Source: Oscheius dolichura
Taxonomy: Eukaryota; Nematoda; Chromadorea; Rhabditida; Rhabditidae
Direction of reading: 5' to 3'
Length of the DNA stretch: 64,000 nucleotides
NCBI GenBank assembly: GCA_932521035.1
Contig: OW051497.1
Span: 5,332,001 to 5,396,000, forward strand
Numbering within the stretch: position 1 is the stretch's first letter; each line of letters starts with the position of its first letter. Of the stretch, positions 36,394-48,868 are shown piece by piece. Under the pieces are notes generated by a model. The model searched no databases and was not told the DNA's origin. It worked only from the letters and a program-made list of their open reading frames with translations. Position numbers and translations under genes: made by a program.

Positions 36394-38125
36394 GACTCGC
36401 TGAAAAAAGACGGAATAATTGAACCGAAAGTGCGGAAAGAGAAATGAGAAGACAGTGGCAGTGGTGACTTTTATGCAGCGAACCAGAGACCCTGCTGGGA
36501 GATGCACCGTGACCACCTGACAAATAGCTCTTTGAATCGAGAACTCTGAAAACAGGGGGCGTTGATTGCGCGAGACGAAATTAGGAAACCACGTATGAAC
36601 CAATGCAGTTATACCATCGTCATAGGCGCCCCTCTCCTGCACATCAGCAAAAGCTCACTGAGTCTTTATCTTTTCGTCTTTTGGAAGCCCGAGAATGCAT
36701 GAATAGGAAAAATAAACGGTAGTAAAAGATAATCATGGTCTTCGACGACTGTTGACACCGCAAGGTGGGACTTGCTTCAACCTGCGGAAACAGGTGCCAA
36801 TGCGATTCTCAAGGACATGCCGACGGCGGATTACATCAACCTAACGGTGTCACAATACGACAGATATGATGAGACGTCTTAAAAGATCAGCGTTCGTTTT
36901 CATTCAAAGCATTCCATATTCCACTTCGTGTTAGCTGGGGGAAGTCAGACGATGGGCAAAAGATTGGAGGACTAAAAAAAGAGTCATCGCATATGTACTG
37001 GAGAACATGCCATGGTTTGACTACAGTCGGAGAAATTGGAGCTTAAACTGCTTGGAATATCTTCTACTTTACTACTTGCTTGACGCCTCCTCTCCCCAAA
37101 AATATGTTGCCGTGACATTCGTTGCACTGTCAGGAAATCCTTCCAGCAAAACAGCCATAAATTAAAACATTGCTCCGTGTAGGAACGCAGCTGTGTGATT
37201 TTGGTTAACATGGCAGGGTTGTTTGTCAGACGCTCTCGCTCTTAAAAGAAGGAATCCTCCCCTGCCAAAACCCTTGTTTGTATTGTTTCCTGCCGCTATC
37301 ACGTCGCAACATATCAGCGAAAGCCGTCAGATGAGTGATTCTTTCTTCGACGGCTCGGATTCAATGTGCAGCAAAAGGGGCACCACTCCCGCGGGTGCTA
37401 TCCGTCTCCGCCACGCCTATTCAAACTCCGCCTCTTTTGGCCTTCTTCCCGTGTCGAATTAAAAGCATTATTGATAGATCCCCGGTAACCTACAACCCCT
37501 TACTCCAGGCAGTAGTTACCGGACAGAACCTAGTTTCTTTTGCCTCTTTTAACAAGACTAATTGTTGACGTTGCAGTGTGGGGAGGCTTCACGCTCTTTT
37601 AAATATTTCATGTTATGTGATACTAGTCCAAGTCGAAATGCCCTCAGACGGAACTCTTTGTATTTTCCGAATACAAGTGGTAAACCTTCTTTTCAGCGTA
37701 ATAAGGTTTTACCTAATTCTCCTTTTGTTTCGTGTTTTCCGCCTTAGCCATTGTATGGTCCTTTTGAACAAGGTTCTCTCTAACAACGTTCGAGAATATT
37801 TAGTTTGTACTATTCGCTTCTCTGTCCCGTCCTTGATGTTCTTTTCCAAGACAAGAGTATCCCTTCCCGGAAACCCAAACATCCGGGTAGTTAGTTTCCA
37901 AAAGCATACATGTGTTGCCTAACATTAGCTGCTTGTTATGGCATGGAAAAAGATAGTATTTCCTTGCCGGGAGGAAGGTTGTTTGCATATTTAATAGGAA
38001 CTTCATGTTTTCTGCTCAGGTCACTTAACCAATTCAACCATGCGCTTACAATGTTAATCTCTTCCTCCCCTCGCTGTCTCTGGCTTTTGTACTTATACTT
38101 CTTCCGTTTAGCTTGTAATGTGGAG
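36394..38125. other. Divergent intergenic region, secreted protein (-) and Cys-loop channel (+)
   Basis: The left part (36.4-37.0 kb) is purine-rich and the right part (37.2-38.1 kb) pyrimidine-rich on the plus strand, so the bias switches between the two divergent genes. No coding sequence is supported. A 132-codon minus-strand frame (36244-36642) is the first exon of the secreted gene plus upstream sequence. Confidence 0.45.
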
Positions 38126-41100
38126 ATGAACTGTTTTTGTTGGCTGCTGTGCTGCGCCTGGGTGGCCGGCATGGCGCCAGTTCTACGACAGCCCTTAGGA
38201 GCTCTAATTGACGGCGAGAACTATGAAGAAGATCCACATTCTCATCGTTCTAGAAGAGCTTTCGGCAAACATGATTACATGTTGCCTGAGAACTTTAAAA
38301 CCCTTCGTAGGTCAGACATCCCGGTAACCTATCGATTGCACGACGACCTTCTCCGTTATTACAGGTAAGACGGTTCAACTACGCTGTTATTAGCAAATTT
38401 AACTTATAGATATAGGTCCCAGGGGCAGGGGAAAGGCGCCAAAATTTTGAAGGGCACATGTCAGTCTGGCGTGACGATAGCCGCCGGGGAATTCCATCAT
38501 TGTATCAGTTGTAGGAACAAAAGCACGAAGTGATGTCAAAACCTTTTGAGACCACTAGAACCAACTTCCGCGAAGCATTCCAACAGTAGTACTAACCCAT
38601 GTTACCGGTTTAATAAGTAATTCTGCAGCTATAAGAGCTTTGTTGTAGTAGTCTAATATGCAGGGCTATAAAAGCAAAAACCTAAAAGTTGTATTACCCA
38701 TAGTTCTTCGACCTCGGGTATATGCAAATTCAACGATATTCTATGGCAAATGGAATTACCCAGTATCCCACTTTGTCCTCCCTTGGGAACCCTTAAATGT
38801 ACTGAAGGTGTTCGTCCTAATGGACTGGCCGCGTTGCACATTTTATCAAAGAAGAGAACGTTTTCAGAAAGGGGACGAGACCAGTAACACATCCCAATAA
38901 AATAGTCGATGTTTCTATGAGTGTCTTTCTTTACCAGATCATCAAGTTGGTGAGTAGCCGCTATTATTTATTTATTCGACTGGATCTACCCGATTCTAAT
39001 AAACATTATTTAGGATGCTGTCAAGAATACCATCAGTCTGTCCGGGAGTTTCGAACTGGTGAGTCACTCGTTGACGTAGTTGTGCAGATAGTCAAAAGTC
39101 TTCCTATATCTAAAACTTATGAAACCCTCAAGAGCCTCGCAAAATCCTTCACCTTTTCAAGAACCTCCTTGTATTCCCATCCGGGGTTGTCATGATGACT
39201 CTTTCTTCCAATAAATCCGGCGAAAGCAGAACAAAGAGTCGAGCAGCCGATTTGAATTCCTGCCACCAACCAATCATCGATTTCTTGTATTTTGCCTCCA
39301 ATTTGATTGCCTTGCCCCTGACAATGCCTTCCTCGATTATCATGAGACCTGAAAAGAAAAAGGTGTCATATGAGAGAAGTGCTTCCGAAATAGAGTATTC
39401 TAATGATGTGACTGAGCCAAGTGATTGGGCCAGTTTGACAGCTGGGTGTCTTCCTTCTCACAGCCCAATTACAGCGCTTAGTAGACGCTTGGCTCCAACC
39501 CGACGCTTCGAAAACGGGGTTTCCGGAACTTGCACTTCCCGGATTGTTTTTAACATTGTCGGGTATTATTGGGGGGCCAATATGCACATCACGTTTCTTT
39601 TTTACTTGGAAGCTATTTGTATGCCGGCACACGAGTGGATTTCGGCTGTGTGAGCATATCTCCCTCGGGAACATTCAGGCAGGAAGAAGAGGGCCACACC
39701 CGGATTTTGCCCTTTAGCAAGACTCACCCGCTTTATTAGTATCGGAACCCGTCGGGATTTCTAGGTTCGGGTGGACTTCAAAAACAAACAAAAAATGTTC
39801 CTGCCCACCCCAGAGAATGCGAAGATGATTTGTTGAGATAAATGACTCGAACAGGGTGTAGCATTCTAAAATATTACTGCCGCTACTGTCAAAAAACGAA
39901 CAAAAAACGCGTCCCTAAAGCCTTATCTTTGCTTAAATCAGAATAACTAAAATCTCTTTCTCTTTTGAGACGCCGCAACATTCGAGAAGAGATTGCTTTC
40001 AACAATTCAGATTAAGCGCTGATTTTCGGCAGTTATGATGTGCTATGGAATAATTCCCTTGGGTGTCGCGGAGGTCGTGTCTTAAAGGATCGCTCAACGG
40101 AGACAAATGGGCGTTATTTTGTGTCCGAGAACACCATTTACGAACTCAATATGCCACTGAACGGCAGCATGAATTTTACACAGGATTCGGGCATCCGAAA
40201 AACTGGGTTTACTCTGCCAGAACGGGGGGAACTTACCCGAATTGCCCACTGTTTCAATAGCAACTAGATCATCTCCCGATGCCTTTTTATCAAAGTCGAC
40301 GAAGCCGGTGTCTTCATCGAAGGGCTTGCTGGTCATAAAACCAACCTCTCGGCGAATATCTTGTCCGTCGATAGTTTGAGCAAAGGTGCTGAAAATGATC
40401 TAGTGCGATAAGAAAGTTCTCACCTAATGTTAACAGGTGGGCGATCAAAGGAGGGCACATCCGAGATTTGCACTTCTAAGATTTCGGTATATGCGCCAGC
40501 CAACGGTTCGGGGAATCTGTCCCCAGCAGTCGTACGTGCTTCCCAGCGGCCTACAAACCAGGCGATGTTCTCTAGAATAGGTGGAAGAGCCAACGGTAGT
40601 TCTAAAAAGGAGGATATGGCTACTAATGCTGTGTGTCTCACTTTGTCCGTTGCTCTGGCAAATCCCGCAAGACAAGGCGCAGTTGTCAGAAAAGAACGGT
40701 AAAATAGGACGGGCCCAGTGACATCGTTTCTCCTCTTTCCATCGTTCGCAACTCCGATACACGTCTTGACACGGTCCTTAAATTGTTTGACTTATTTGTC
40801 TTGTTAAAGACATACTGAGACATCCTTTACCCATAAGTCCTTGTGGACACCTGCATCTGTTACCCGTCCTCCGTTGCTCACAAACACCAGCTCCACAGTC
40901 GCTAGACCCCAGAGAGCAGAAGTGAACAACTGAAAGAATTTTTTCTATTTTTGGAATGATTCTGATAGTTAAAATTGCTTTTCTTTTCGGAGGTCTTCTC
41001 AAAGCGGTACTTTCGGGGCCTCATTTGAATTCTAAGAGGGCTTTTTATGAATCTCATCTCACTGCACTGATATTGCCTCTCTCGATGCCATTCAATCTGG

Positions 41101-43741
41101 CTCCGGAGAACTCTGATTTTAAAGTGGACCTTTAGGGTGTGCGTGGAATCAGGGAGATCACCACTCCCCGGGAGGTCTCACTACTATTAAGGGGCTCACC
41201 TGTTTTTGTCACCGTTTGAGCGGCAACGAGGTTTAAAAACAGTAGTTCCAAAAGAAGAGGCTTCATCCTGCAACGATCAAATAAGAAAAGGGCAAACATT
41301 ACAATTTCAGTATTGGCAAGACGAGTTTTTACAATGGAATCCAGCGAGTTACGAAGGAGCACAAGAAATATTTCTGTCGTCGTCGGATATTTGGATCCCG
41401 GAGTTTTCTCTCTACTACAGGTGGGAAACGCGAAAATTCTTTTTGATATTATCTATTTTGACGGCAATAATTCAGTTCGTTTAATCTATCAAGTTTTTGC
41501 CAAGAATTCAAGAAAAATGAAGAAAAATCATAAATGAAATTGACTCCTTTCTAATAATGCCAAAATAGTGATTTTGCCTTGATGTATGAGCCAATTAGGG
41601 ATTTATTTGGAAGGAACGGGAGGCGACCACTACACACGGAAGGAATTAAAGGGCAGTGTCGAGAGAGACGGTTTCTGCCATCGGTGAATGTCGTTTTTTC
41701 GGTGGGTGTTACACCACGAAACACAGCTAGAGATTTACTATCTAATGATCCTTGTTGCCCGAGAGGCAAACCCGCCCTTTGAAGGAGAGAAAAGTAGGAG
41801 AAAGTGTGTTCGGACGCCGTTGACAGCTAGACCAAATAGCTTTGAAAAAGGACGAGCTAGGGGCGTCATACCAGTTACGGTTCTCGCTGCAATGGCAGAT
41901 AACAATCCGAACTTCGCGACGAATCTTTGTATTCTTAAGAAAACTGGAAAAGAAACACCCTGGCAGGAGATTTTACCTTCTTTCAGCTTAAACTTCAACG
42001 ATGCGGTGAGGATGCAGTCTAACAACGATATCCGAGTCAACTACACTGGCCACATCCGGTATTACATTCCATTTTCGTCTGAAAGTCTTTGTAAACTGGA
42101 TGTGAAGTTCTTCCCATTTGACAAGTGAGTTCCTCTTTTTTTCATTTTGCATCTCCTACAGGCAGCAATGCACCTTATTGTTTGGATCATGGGCCCACTC
42201 GAACGATTCCATAAAGTACTCCCTGTACACACCTGTTCTCTCCACAATAGACTTCTATGACAACCAGGAATGGGAACTAGTTCTGGTAATTTATTACTCT
42301 TTCAAAAAGTTATGGATTAAGAACGAAAGCAAAGTTGAATCGAATGGATTTCTGTACGATTACCTGGATCCCCCTTTATTTTGGGAGATGATCATAATCA
42401 ATCTGGTGGTAGAGAGACAGAGCTTCTATTATGGTATGTTCCTGTTTATAAAGAGCAACTTCGATCTTTATTCAGTGTTCAACTTGGTTATACCCAGTAC
42501 CATCATAACCCTAGTTGCTGTGATAGGATTCCATACGCCAAGCACGAGTGGTCGAGTTCGGTGGGTGCCCTTCCTTGTCAAAATAAAAAGCTGGTTCTAG
42601 TGATGCCAAGTTCCGGTTAGGCATCATGACCCTGATGAGTATGTCTGTCATTTTATTAGCCATTGTGGAAGACATGCCGAAGTTCAGCATGTCGACGAAC
42701 AGGAAAGGGAGAGGTTCCTTCTCGGGAATACCGCTGATCGGTTGACAGGCTACTGTTGCAGACAACGTAGATTATTCAGGCCTCTATTACTTTATATTAT
42801 TGGCGATCATTGGTCTTTCGACGGTGACAACCTCGATGTTTGTTTTCCTCGAAAGGGATGTTCGGGTAAAACATGAGATCCCTTGGTATTTGCAGTGGCT
42901 GGCCTTGGATATTGCGACTCATAAGGCGCCAAGGTCTGTGTGCCTGACTTCTATATTAACAGAGTAAAATCATTTAGGAATATCGGCAACTACCGTCGGC
43001 ATCCAAGCGAGGGTCAAACTGAGGTAGATCCTCGAACGAGTATTGAAGAAACTACAAACTTCCAGCTCCAGGAGCATCTGCTCAGCAACGGACGGGTTCA
43101 GACCGGAATCCGGGATAAGGCAAGAGGGGTTGCTGCTTCTTTACTCTCCCTGCTTCCACGCCCCTCAGTTGCTGAAAACTCTTACCAAATGCACTCCCAT
43201 AACTCGGTTTCCTTTCCCCTTGCCATCGTGTAACCGTTGTTCAGGAGTCTACTCCCAGCCGACAAGCTATTCGAAGGAGACTGAGTATTACACAATATGA
43301 CAACATGCTCGTCTATCAGTACTTTGAACAGGTTCTCGAGGATCTGATCGGTTGTGTTGGCCATATCGAAAAGAGCGTATCTGGGATACGGTATGGTATG
43401 GCTCTCATTTTATATGCTTCACCTCTAGACAAGAAATCGTATCTTTGATACCACAAGACGATCTCAACAGTAAATGGCAGACGGTGATCCGCCGTCTGGA
43501 AATAATCTCACTGGTCTTTTACGTCTCGGTTCTCTTTGTTACCATGTATTTATTCTTCTACCATGACTGGTTTGTCCTCTTTTTTCTCGGAGGGAGACTC
43601 TGTTCAGGTACTGTGCTATTGGACACAACCCCTGTGGAACTACTAATCTCAAGTGCCCGTGGATGGTCCCAATTGAAGAAGATCCCCACTGTGAACACAA
43701 TACTTACAACTGATCTCACTTCCACGGGTGAACTACAGTGA
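38126..43741 (+). CDS. Cys-loop ligand-gated ion channel subunit, nicotinic-like non-alpha
   Basis: Exons include 38126-38364, 38868-38949, 39014-39058, 41311-41420, 41569-about 41683, an exon ending at 42124, 42162-42433, 42476-42560, 42601-42740, 42780-42933, 42978-43119, 43245-43390 and 43429-43741. After a signal peptide come LLRYYRKGTRPV and YWQDEFLQWNPASYEG, typical of the ligand-binding domain. The Cys-loop CKLDVKFFPFDKQQC has the exact 13-residue spacing. TM2 is LGIMTLMSMSVILLAI, without the Pro-Ala of anion channels, so a cation channel is likely. TM3 and a TM4 (EIISLVFYVSVLFVTMYLFF) follow. The loop C region reads YDYLDPP and lacks vicinal cysteines, so this would be a non-alpha subunit. 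The join between 41420 and about 41968 is unresolved. One intron (43120-43244) appears to be GC-AG. Intron 3 contains another gene on the opposite strand. Confidence 0.85.
39064..41266 (-). CDS. Secreted EGF-ShKT-nitrobindin-like protein, nested in a channel-gene intron
   Basis: Seven exons (41200-41266, 40816-40929, 40642-40776, 40424-40601, 40237-40388, 39153-39348, 39064-39109) join in phase to 295 residues. A signal peptide (KPLLLELLFLNLVAAQ) precedes an EGF-like module (CSLGSSDCGAGVCEQ ... CRCPQGLMGKGC), then a six-cysteine ShKT module (CQDVYRSCERWKEEKRC ... CALSCGIC). The rest (about residues 105-295) resembles the THAP4/nitrobindin beta-barrel (DUF1794): PPILENIAWFVGRWEA, REVGFMTSKP, IIEEGIVRGKAIKL, ERVIMTTPDG. 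Nitrobindins bind heme through a C-terminal His; here the matching segment reads RRFLKRYRK with no His, and the GxWxGxG motif is degenerate, so heme binding is doubtful. The whole gene lies within intron 3 (39059-41310) of the channel gene. Its 0.9-kb intron 5 (39349-40236) is empty. Confidence 0.75.
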
Positions 43742-44388
43742 TTTCTATATTGAATATCCTTTTCTTGCTCAGCAAAGTATATACAGATTGCTTTACAGAA
43801 TTTCTCTTCTATCCTTTTCCAAAATGAATATTAATTATAAGACAAAAGTCCCTACTCTATTGAACACAAATTGATTCAATCGTTTATTAAGCAATGTGTT
43901 GAATTATATGCTTCAGAAGAGAGATTCAGATGCAACATCCATGCTCCTAGGATTACTGACATACTGGAATTGCGCTCTATTTGCCACCCGAAGGGATACT
44001 GTTGCGATCCAGAGCAGATTTACGGCGGATGATGTGGAATCTATGAAACCCTCACACACGTTATGAATCGAGTTTCCTGTTTAGAATTATTCTCAGAAAT
44101 GTTAATTACTGAAATTCCCTTCTCCCAGGATTTTTTATTCGTCGTAGAAGATAGAATATTCATTATTCAACACAAAGTTCTTCAATAGTTGCGGGACGGA
44201 ATGACTAGCAATTGTCTGCAGTCATCTAAAAATGTTGGTAGTATCAATACTCTGTAAACAACCCGAAAGTGAACAGTATACAATATAAGGCTACTATCGA
44301 TGAGCAGTAAAAGCTGCAAAAGGTTGCACAAATTACGCCTTTTAGGCGAAAGTTATATGAACACGCCTGGATAAAAACTATTAACAGT
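43742..44388. other. Convergent intergenic region, channel gene (+) and CEP170-like gene (-)
   Basis: About 650 bp between two stop codons, AT-rich, probably the 3' UTRs of both genes. No gene is recognised. Confidence 0.45.
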
Positions 44389-47300
44389 TTAACGGGGAGA
44401 ATGTTGAGAGGGATCCATGTAGGCGTTACCGGCAAGGACACGGGAACGATAACCAGCGTTGCGAGGGGAACCGTTTGTAACTGAAGCTGCAACTGGAGGA
44501 TGGACCATACGCTCCTGTGAAAATTGGTGGGAACGGAAGCTGAAGGAACTATTGTGGCCACCATAAGAGGAAATACGAACCTGAGACCGGAGAAGCCACT
44601 GGCCAGGGAATGCCCATCTTCGGGATCCTCATTGAATTCGGGTATTGGAGACTGGTGTCCATCGAGAGAATACTGCTCCAAGTATCTCTGAACAGCATCG
44701 AAAGCATCGGAGAGACGCTCCAATTGCTCGTTCAGTGATTCGTGAGCGCCAGGAGGTTCAGCAGCAGCTGATAGAAGGTCTTCGACCGACACAGAAAGAC
44801 ATCCTTTATTTTGAGATCTGAAGATTAAAAATGAAATCAGGTAGATGAATTGGGGCATCAAACAGCTAGAAGAAAGCAAATAAATATACATACCTGATAA
44901 GCTCGATGCTCTTCTTGCATTTCTGAGAGAGTAGATCAACCGCTCTGGCCAATCCGCTATGCTGTCTGTCGGCGTTGGCATTCCTCTGTGTGAGACGATT
45001 GATGTCTTTCACCATTCCCCTTGAATATTCTGCTACGATTCGCTGACTAGCCTGCTCGGCTTCGTTCTCAACTACCGACTCCTGAGATCGGTTACGAGAT
45101 AGTTGCCCGTATTCCATCTGAAACTGCCAATAAAACGAAATTCAGTTGAAACGCGTTACGTATTTTGGGACACCAGCAGCTGGTCCAACATGGAAGGAGA
45201 TGGAGCGATTCGACATGAACTGATCTCCTCTGAAATATGGTCATAAGGACAGTTGAGAACATTTTTAGACATGCAACAGTCTTGAAAGAAATAAAATGTG
45301 GATAGGAAAGGAACTAGCAATCTATGACTACACGAGTACGACCAGGTACCTACCGAAGCGTCTCGGATTCTACCGAGACTACCGAAAGATCAGTTATACT
45401 AAAGACTTGTTAGTTAGATGGCAAATTCACCAGGACTCACCTTGTTTTTAGCTCCTTGGCTTTCTTCGCCTCGGCTGCGGCCTTCATCGGATTGTAGTCC
45501 TTCCTTCGTAGCCAAGCATTCATCTCCTGCTCCCGCTGTTGGCTGGGGTTCCCGACAGGGGTTCTGGTAGTCGCTCCTCCAGCTCTGAACGGAGGCCGTT
45601 TAGGAGCCTGTTGCGGACTAGACAATCCACCCGGAGCACCAGGTCCCCTCATGGAGAAACGACCACCATCACCACGCCTAAAAGCAATAAGTTAAGAAGG
45701 CACTTGTAGTGGCAGGCACACAAAACATAACTAATGTACAAGGGCAGGCGGATTAAACGAACTAAATGATAGCTGAAGTGAAGCAAAAATGGCATAAACT
45801 GCTCCAGATTATTTCATTTTGTCTTTATTTTAAGGCCTTGGATTACCTCATGCTGAGGGTATAGAAACGATCGCATATTAAACGGGCAACTGACGAAGCA
45901 CAGAACGTGCTACAGTTTGTTCCCTGGTTCACAAACGATATTGAAACATTCCGACATGCATTTGCGACCAAGCGCACTCTCTTACGTACGTCTCGCTCTG
46001 GCAGCGCTTTCCTCTCCTGCTAAGAAATTTAAATTATACTTGGAAATTTAAAATTTTAAGGATTACACAGTTTAGTTTCAGTGTGCTTGAAACGGGAAAT
46101 AGTGAGGTTAAATAGGATTAACTAAAAACCTGAATGCGTTAGTTGTAGATGCTGCAGAAGAAGGTCGAGCAGATGGGCCGAACACAGACCGATTCGAGGA
46201 ATTTTGTTGCTGTAGCTGCTGGGGAACAGAGGATTTCTTGGTGAGTGGTGGAAGACTCTGCATAGTAGCTGGCCGTGAAGGCGGCTCCTGCTGTCTAGAG
46301 GAACGGATGGACACCGTTGGAACAGTAACTAAATAAATAAATGAAGTAGTAAAAGGGTGAGACCATCCACACCTGGTCCAGCGTTTGGTTTCCCTGGTAG
46401 ACCGGCCATTTGGCGTAGTTTACACAGTTCTTGTAAAATATTATCGTTCTTTTGTGAAGGAACTTGAGGAGGAACAGCTTTTTGAGGTTGCGGTTTAACC
46501 GGCGACGGGGGAGCAGCTGGTCCCCGTGGGTCACTTCTTCCATCAGCCGTTGAACTAAACACAAGATCATTATTTCTCAGTGAAGCTTGTTTACTCGCTG
46601 TCGCTATCAGAATCCGTGGAATCGTCAGAGTTCTCAACTACCCGTTGCATCTGGTTCGTCTGTCCCGTTTGTCTCTTCGTGATATCGACCACGAATGTAC
46701 CCGCTTCGCTAATTGCATCTGCGTCCTTCTTTTCCTCGTAATCCGGAATATCAGCTGAGGACCCTTCCTCACTAGCACCTGCAGGACAACAACGAAAGTG
46801 ATTAAATTAGAGAAGCGTTACCGTGTAGCAATTTACTCAGTAAAAACTTTTTGTTAGCAGCTTCTCCTGTTGGAGGACAGGGGGATGAGCTCCCCTTTTC
46901 GACTTGTGGAGGTATAGCAGGACCTGAGCGTCTTCCAAGAACCCGTCGAACCTAAAAGAAGGGTGGTTATTTTATGCTTTTATATCCTTCAACCTTAGCT
47001 GATTTCAAAGCAGCATCCTGCAAGGATACACCGCCCTTCGGCTGGTCGAAGTCAACTGTAAAAGCTGTAGCCGGAGCACGAGGAGTAGCTAAATTTCGTA
47101 ATGTGTTTAGTGTGATGGATTACAGTGCAACCTTTCTTTTTGAGAAGCTCTTCTTCCTCGGGTAAGGTTTTAGAAAGGTCAATGTCCATGCGGAGTGAAC
47201 GGACAGATGCTAAACCACAGCACATCACGTAAGCACGGAGGATAAGAAAGAGGTCAAGTAACACTCACGCAAGCGCAGTGAGCGACAGTGAAAGAAGCAT

Positions 47301-48868
47301 AAGGGTTGTGAGGGAACTCACGTTTTACTGGGACCTGCTTTTCCTTTTCCTGTACACTGTTAAAGTCAATGTCCATCCGTACGGATCTTGGAGCAGGAGG
47401 CACCCTGGGGGGACCCGATCTGGTAGCTTCACCGTCAGAAGCTGTTGTTTGTGTTTGTGTTGGCGGCGAAGCACGCTGACGACGACTGAAAATATCGAAA
47501 TCTGAGAGAACGTGACGGAACAAACCTTTCAACATCCGTAAGAGACTCTGCCGTGTCTTCGCGTCCCCACCACTGAGGGGGCCCTCCATACAACGGCGTG
47601 CGGTCAGACAGTTGGCCTTCTATCTTTCCCTTAAAAAACTCGACACTGCCTTTCCTTGAAAATTCTCCAGAAGATCGACCAGCAAACTCCGCACTTGATC
47701 TGGTGACATCTCTTCTGAAGCCGTCCCTTCCACTTTCGGGGTCTTCGGGCTGACTGTTTGGACTGCTTCTGAGATTACTAGCACTACCATGTGTAGCACG
47801 CGGTTGTCTAAATAAAACCATAATGCGACTACGAAGTAAGTTTCACCTATAGTTCCTGGAAAACGGTGTTTGTCCTTGGGGATGCATGGGAACTGAAGAA
47901 TAAGGGTGTGTCATTCCTAGTACCGGCGACTGAGGAGCATGATGCTCTTCAGTAACTGAACCCGAGATAAGATACCCGGCAAAAGTCTGAACTCACTAGA
48001 ATTCTGTCGGGAAAGGTCTTCTGTGGAGGAATGTACTGGGGGCGCAAAAGTGTGTCTGTAGGGCAGAGGCGAAGGGAATCCTCGATTGTTTTGCTGGTTT
48101 ACAAATTGACTAGAATTTTGTTGCATTTGCATCGGATATGGTCCCTGTTGACTCTGTGCTCCAGGAGGAATAATATATCCTGAAAATAAATGAACTTAAC
48201 AGGTGGCGTTTTAAAATGTACCTGGAGGAATGTGCTGGCCGTAGGGATAATACATAGGCTGAGGTTGAGGCGGCGGATAATACATTGTCTGCATATGAGG
48301 CACCGGCTGATAGAATGCCGCTTGTGGAATAATATAATGTTGCCCGGTTGCCGGATCAACCAAAAGATGCCCTTGCACAGGCATGCCTTTAAATAAAGTG
48401 TAAACGAGAGTGATAAACGACTGTACCTCCGGCTGTAACTAAATGGGGCTGCGATCCATCATCGCGTTTCATAGTGGGACCGCTTGATACTGAACTGCCG
48501 CGGGGGCTTTCTTGTAGATCGGGGCCCTGGAACAATAATAGTTGTTGATCGATGGACTATAGAAAGCAGTGCAGCTGTTTGCTGGCCGGCACACAATATA
48601 CTAGTTTTTAATAGGAATAGTACAAAAAAACAGGGGACACTTTACCTGTTGAAGAGTATCCACAAAGGTACGTCCATTGGCGTCGTTCGGATTCATGTCT
48701 TCTGGCAGGGAAGACAAGGTTACTGAAACAATCAATTGGTAAATCGAAAAAGGAAAGAATTAAACAGAGCCGGTTGTTAAACATACCTCCGAAATTAGCT
48801 GACAATCGTTTCTTTGCGCATCTGAGCTGTTCCCAATCGTTTGCAGGTCGTGTAGGAATGGACAACGA
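44389..48868 (-). CDS. Probable CEP170-family centrosome/microtubule-associated protein, 5' end unresolved
   Basis: Many exons with ~40-nt introns run from about 48868 down to the stop at 44389-44391 and give a long, mostly disordered protein. Features in order: a Pro/Gln/Tyr-rich part (HLLVDPATGQHYIIPQ, MYYPPPQPQPMYYP), repeated short motifs ending in an MDIDF/VDFD core (SVRMDIDFNS, SLRMDIDLSK, AFTVDFDQPK), an AISEAGTFVVDI motif with an acidic Ser/Asp run, a basic WLRRKDYNPMKAAAEAKKAK block, a coiled-coil-like segment (MVKDINRLTQRNANA, LLSQKCKKSIELI) and VEDLLSAAAEPPG. The C-terminus ends GNAYMDPSQHSPR. The SEAGT and FTVDFD-type motifs and the C-terminal region remind me of CEP170, a microtubule-binding centrosomal protein. 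I could not find the N-terminal FHA domain of that family; it may lie in missed exons upstream or be absent. No start codon is assigned. Confidence 0.5.

Noticed and set aside
36244-36642. 132-codon minus-strand frame
   Set aside because: Its C-terminal part is the real first exon of the secreted gene; the N-terminal part is upstream sequence interrupted by an acceptor (TTTTTTCAG) just before the true start.
39192-39653. 153-codon plus-strand open frame within the nested gene region
   Set aside because: It is antisense to the nitrobindin-like exon at 39153-39348 and its intron. The minus strand carries the family motifs and splice sites.
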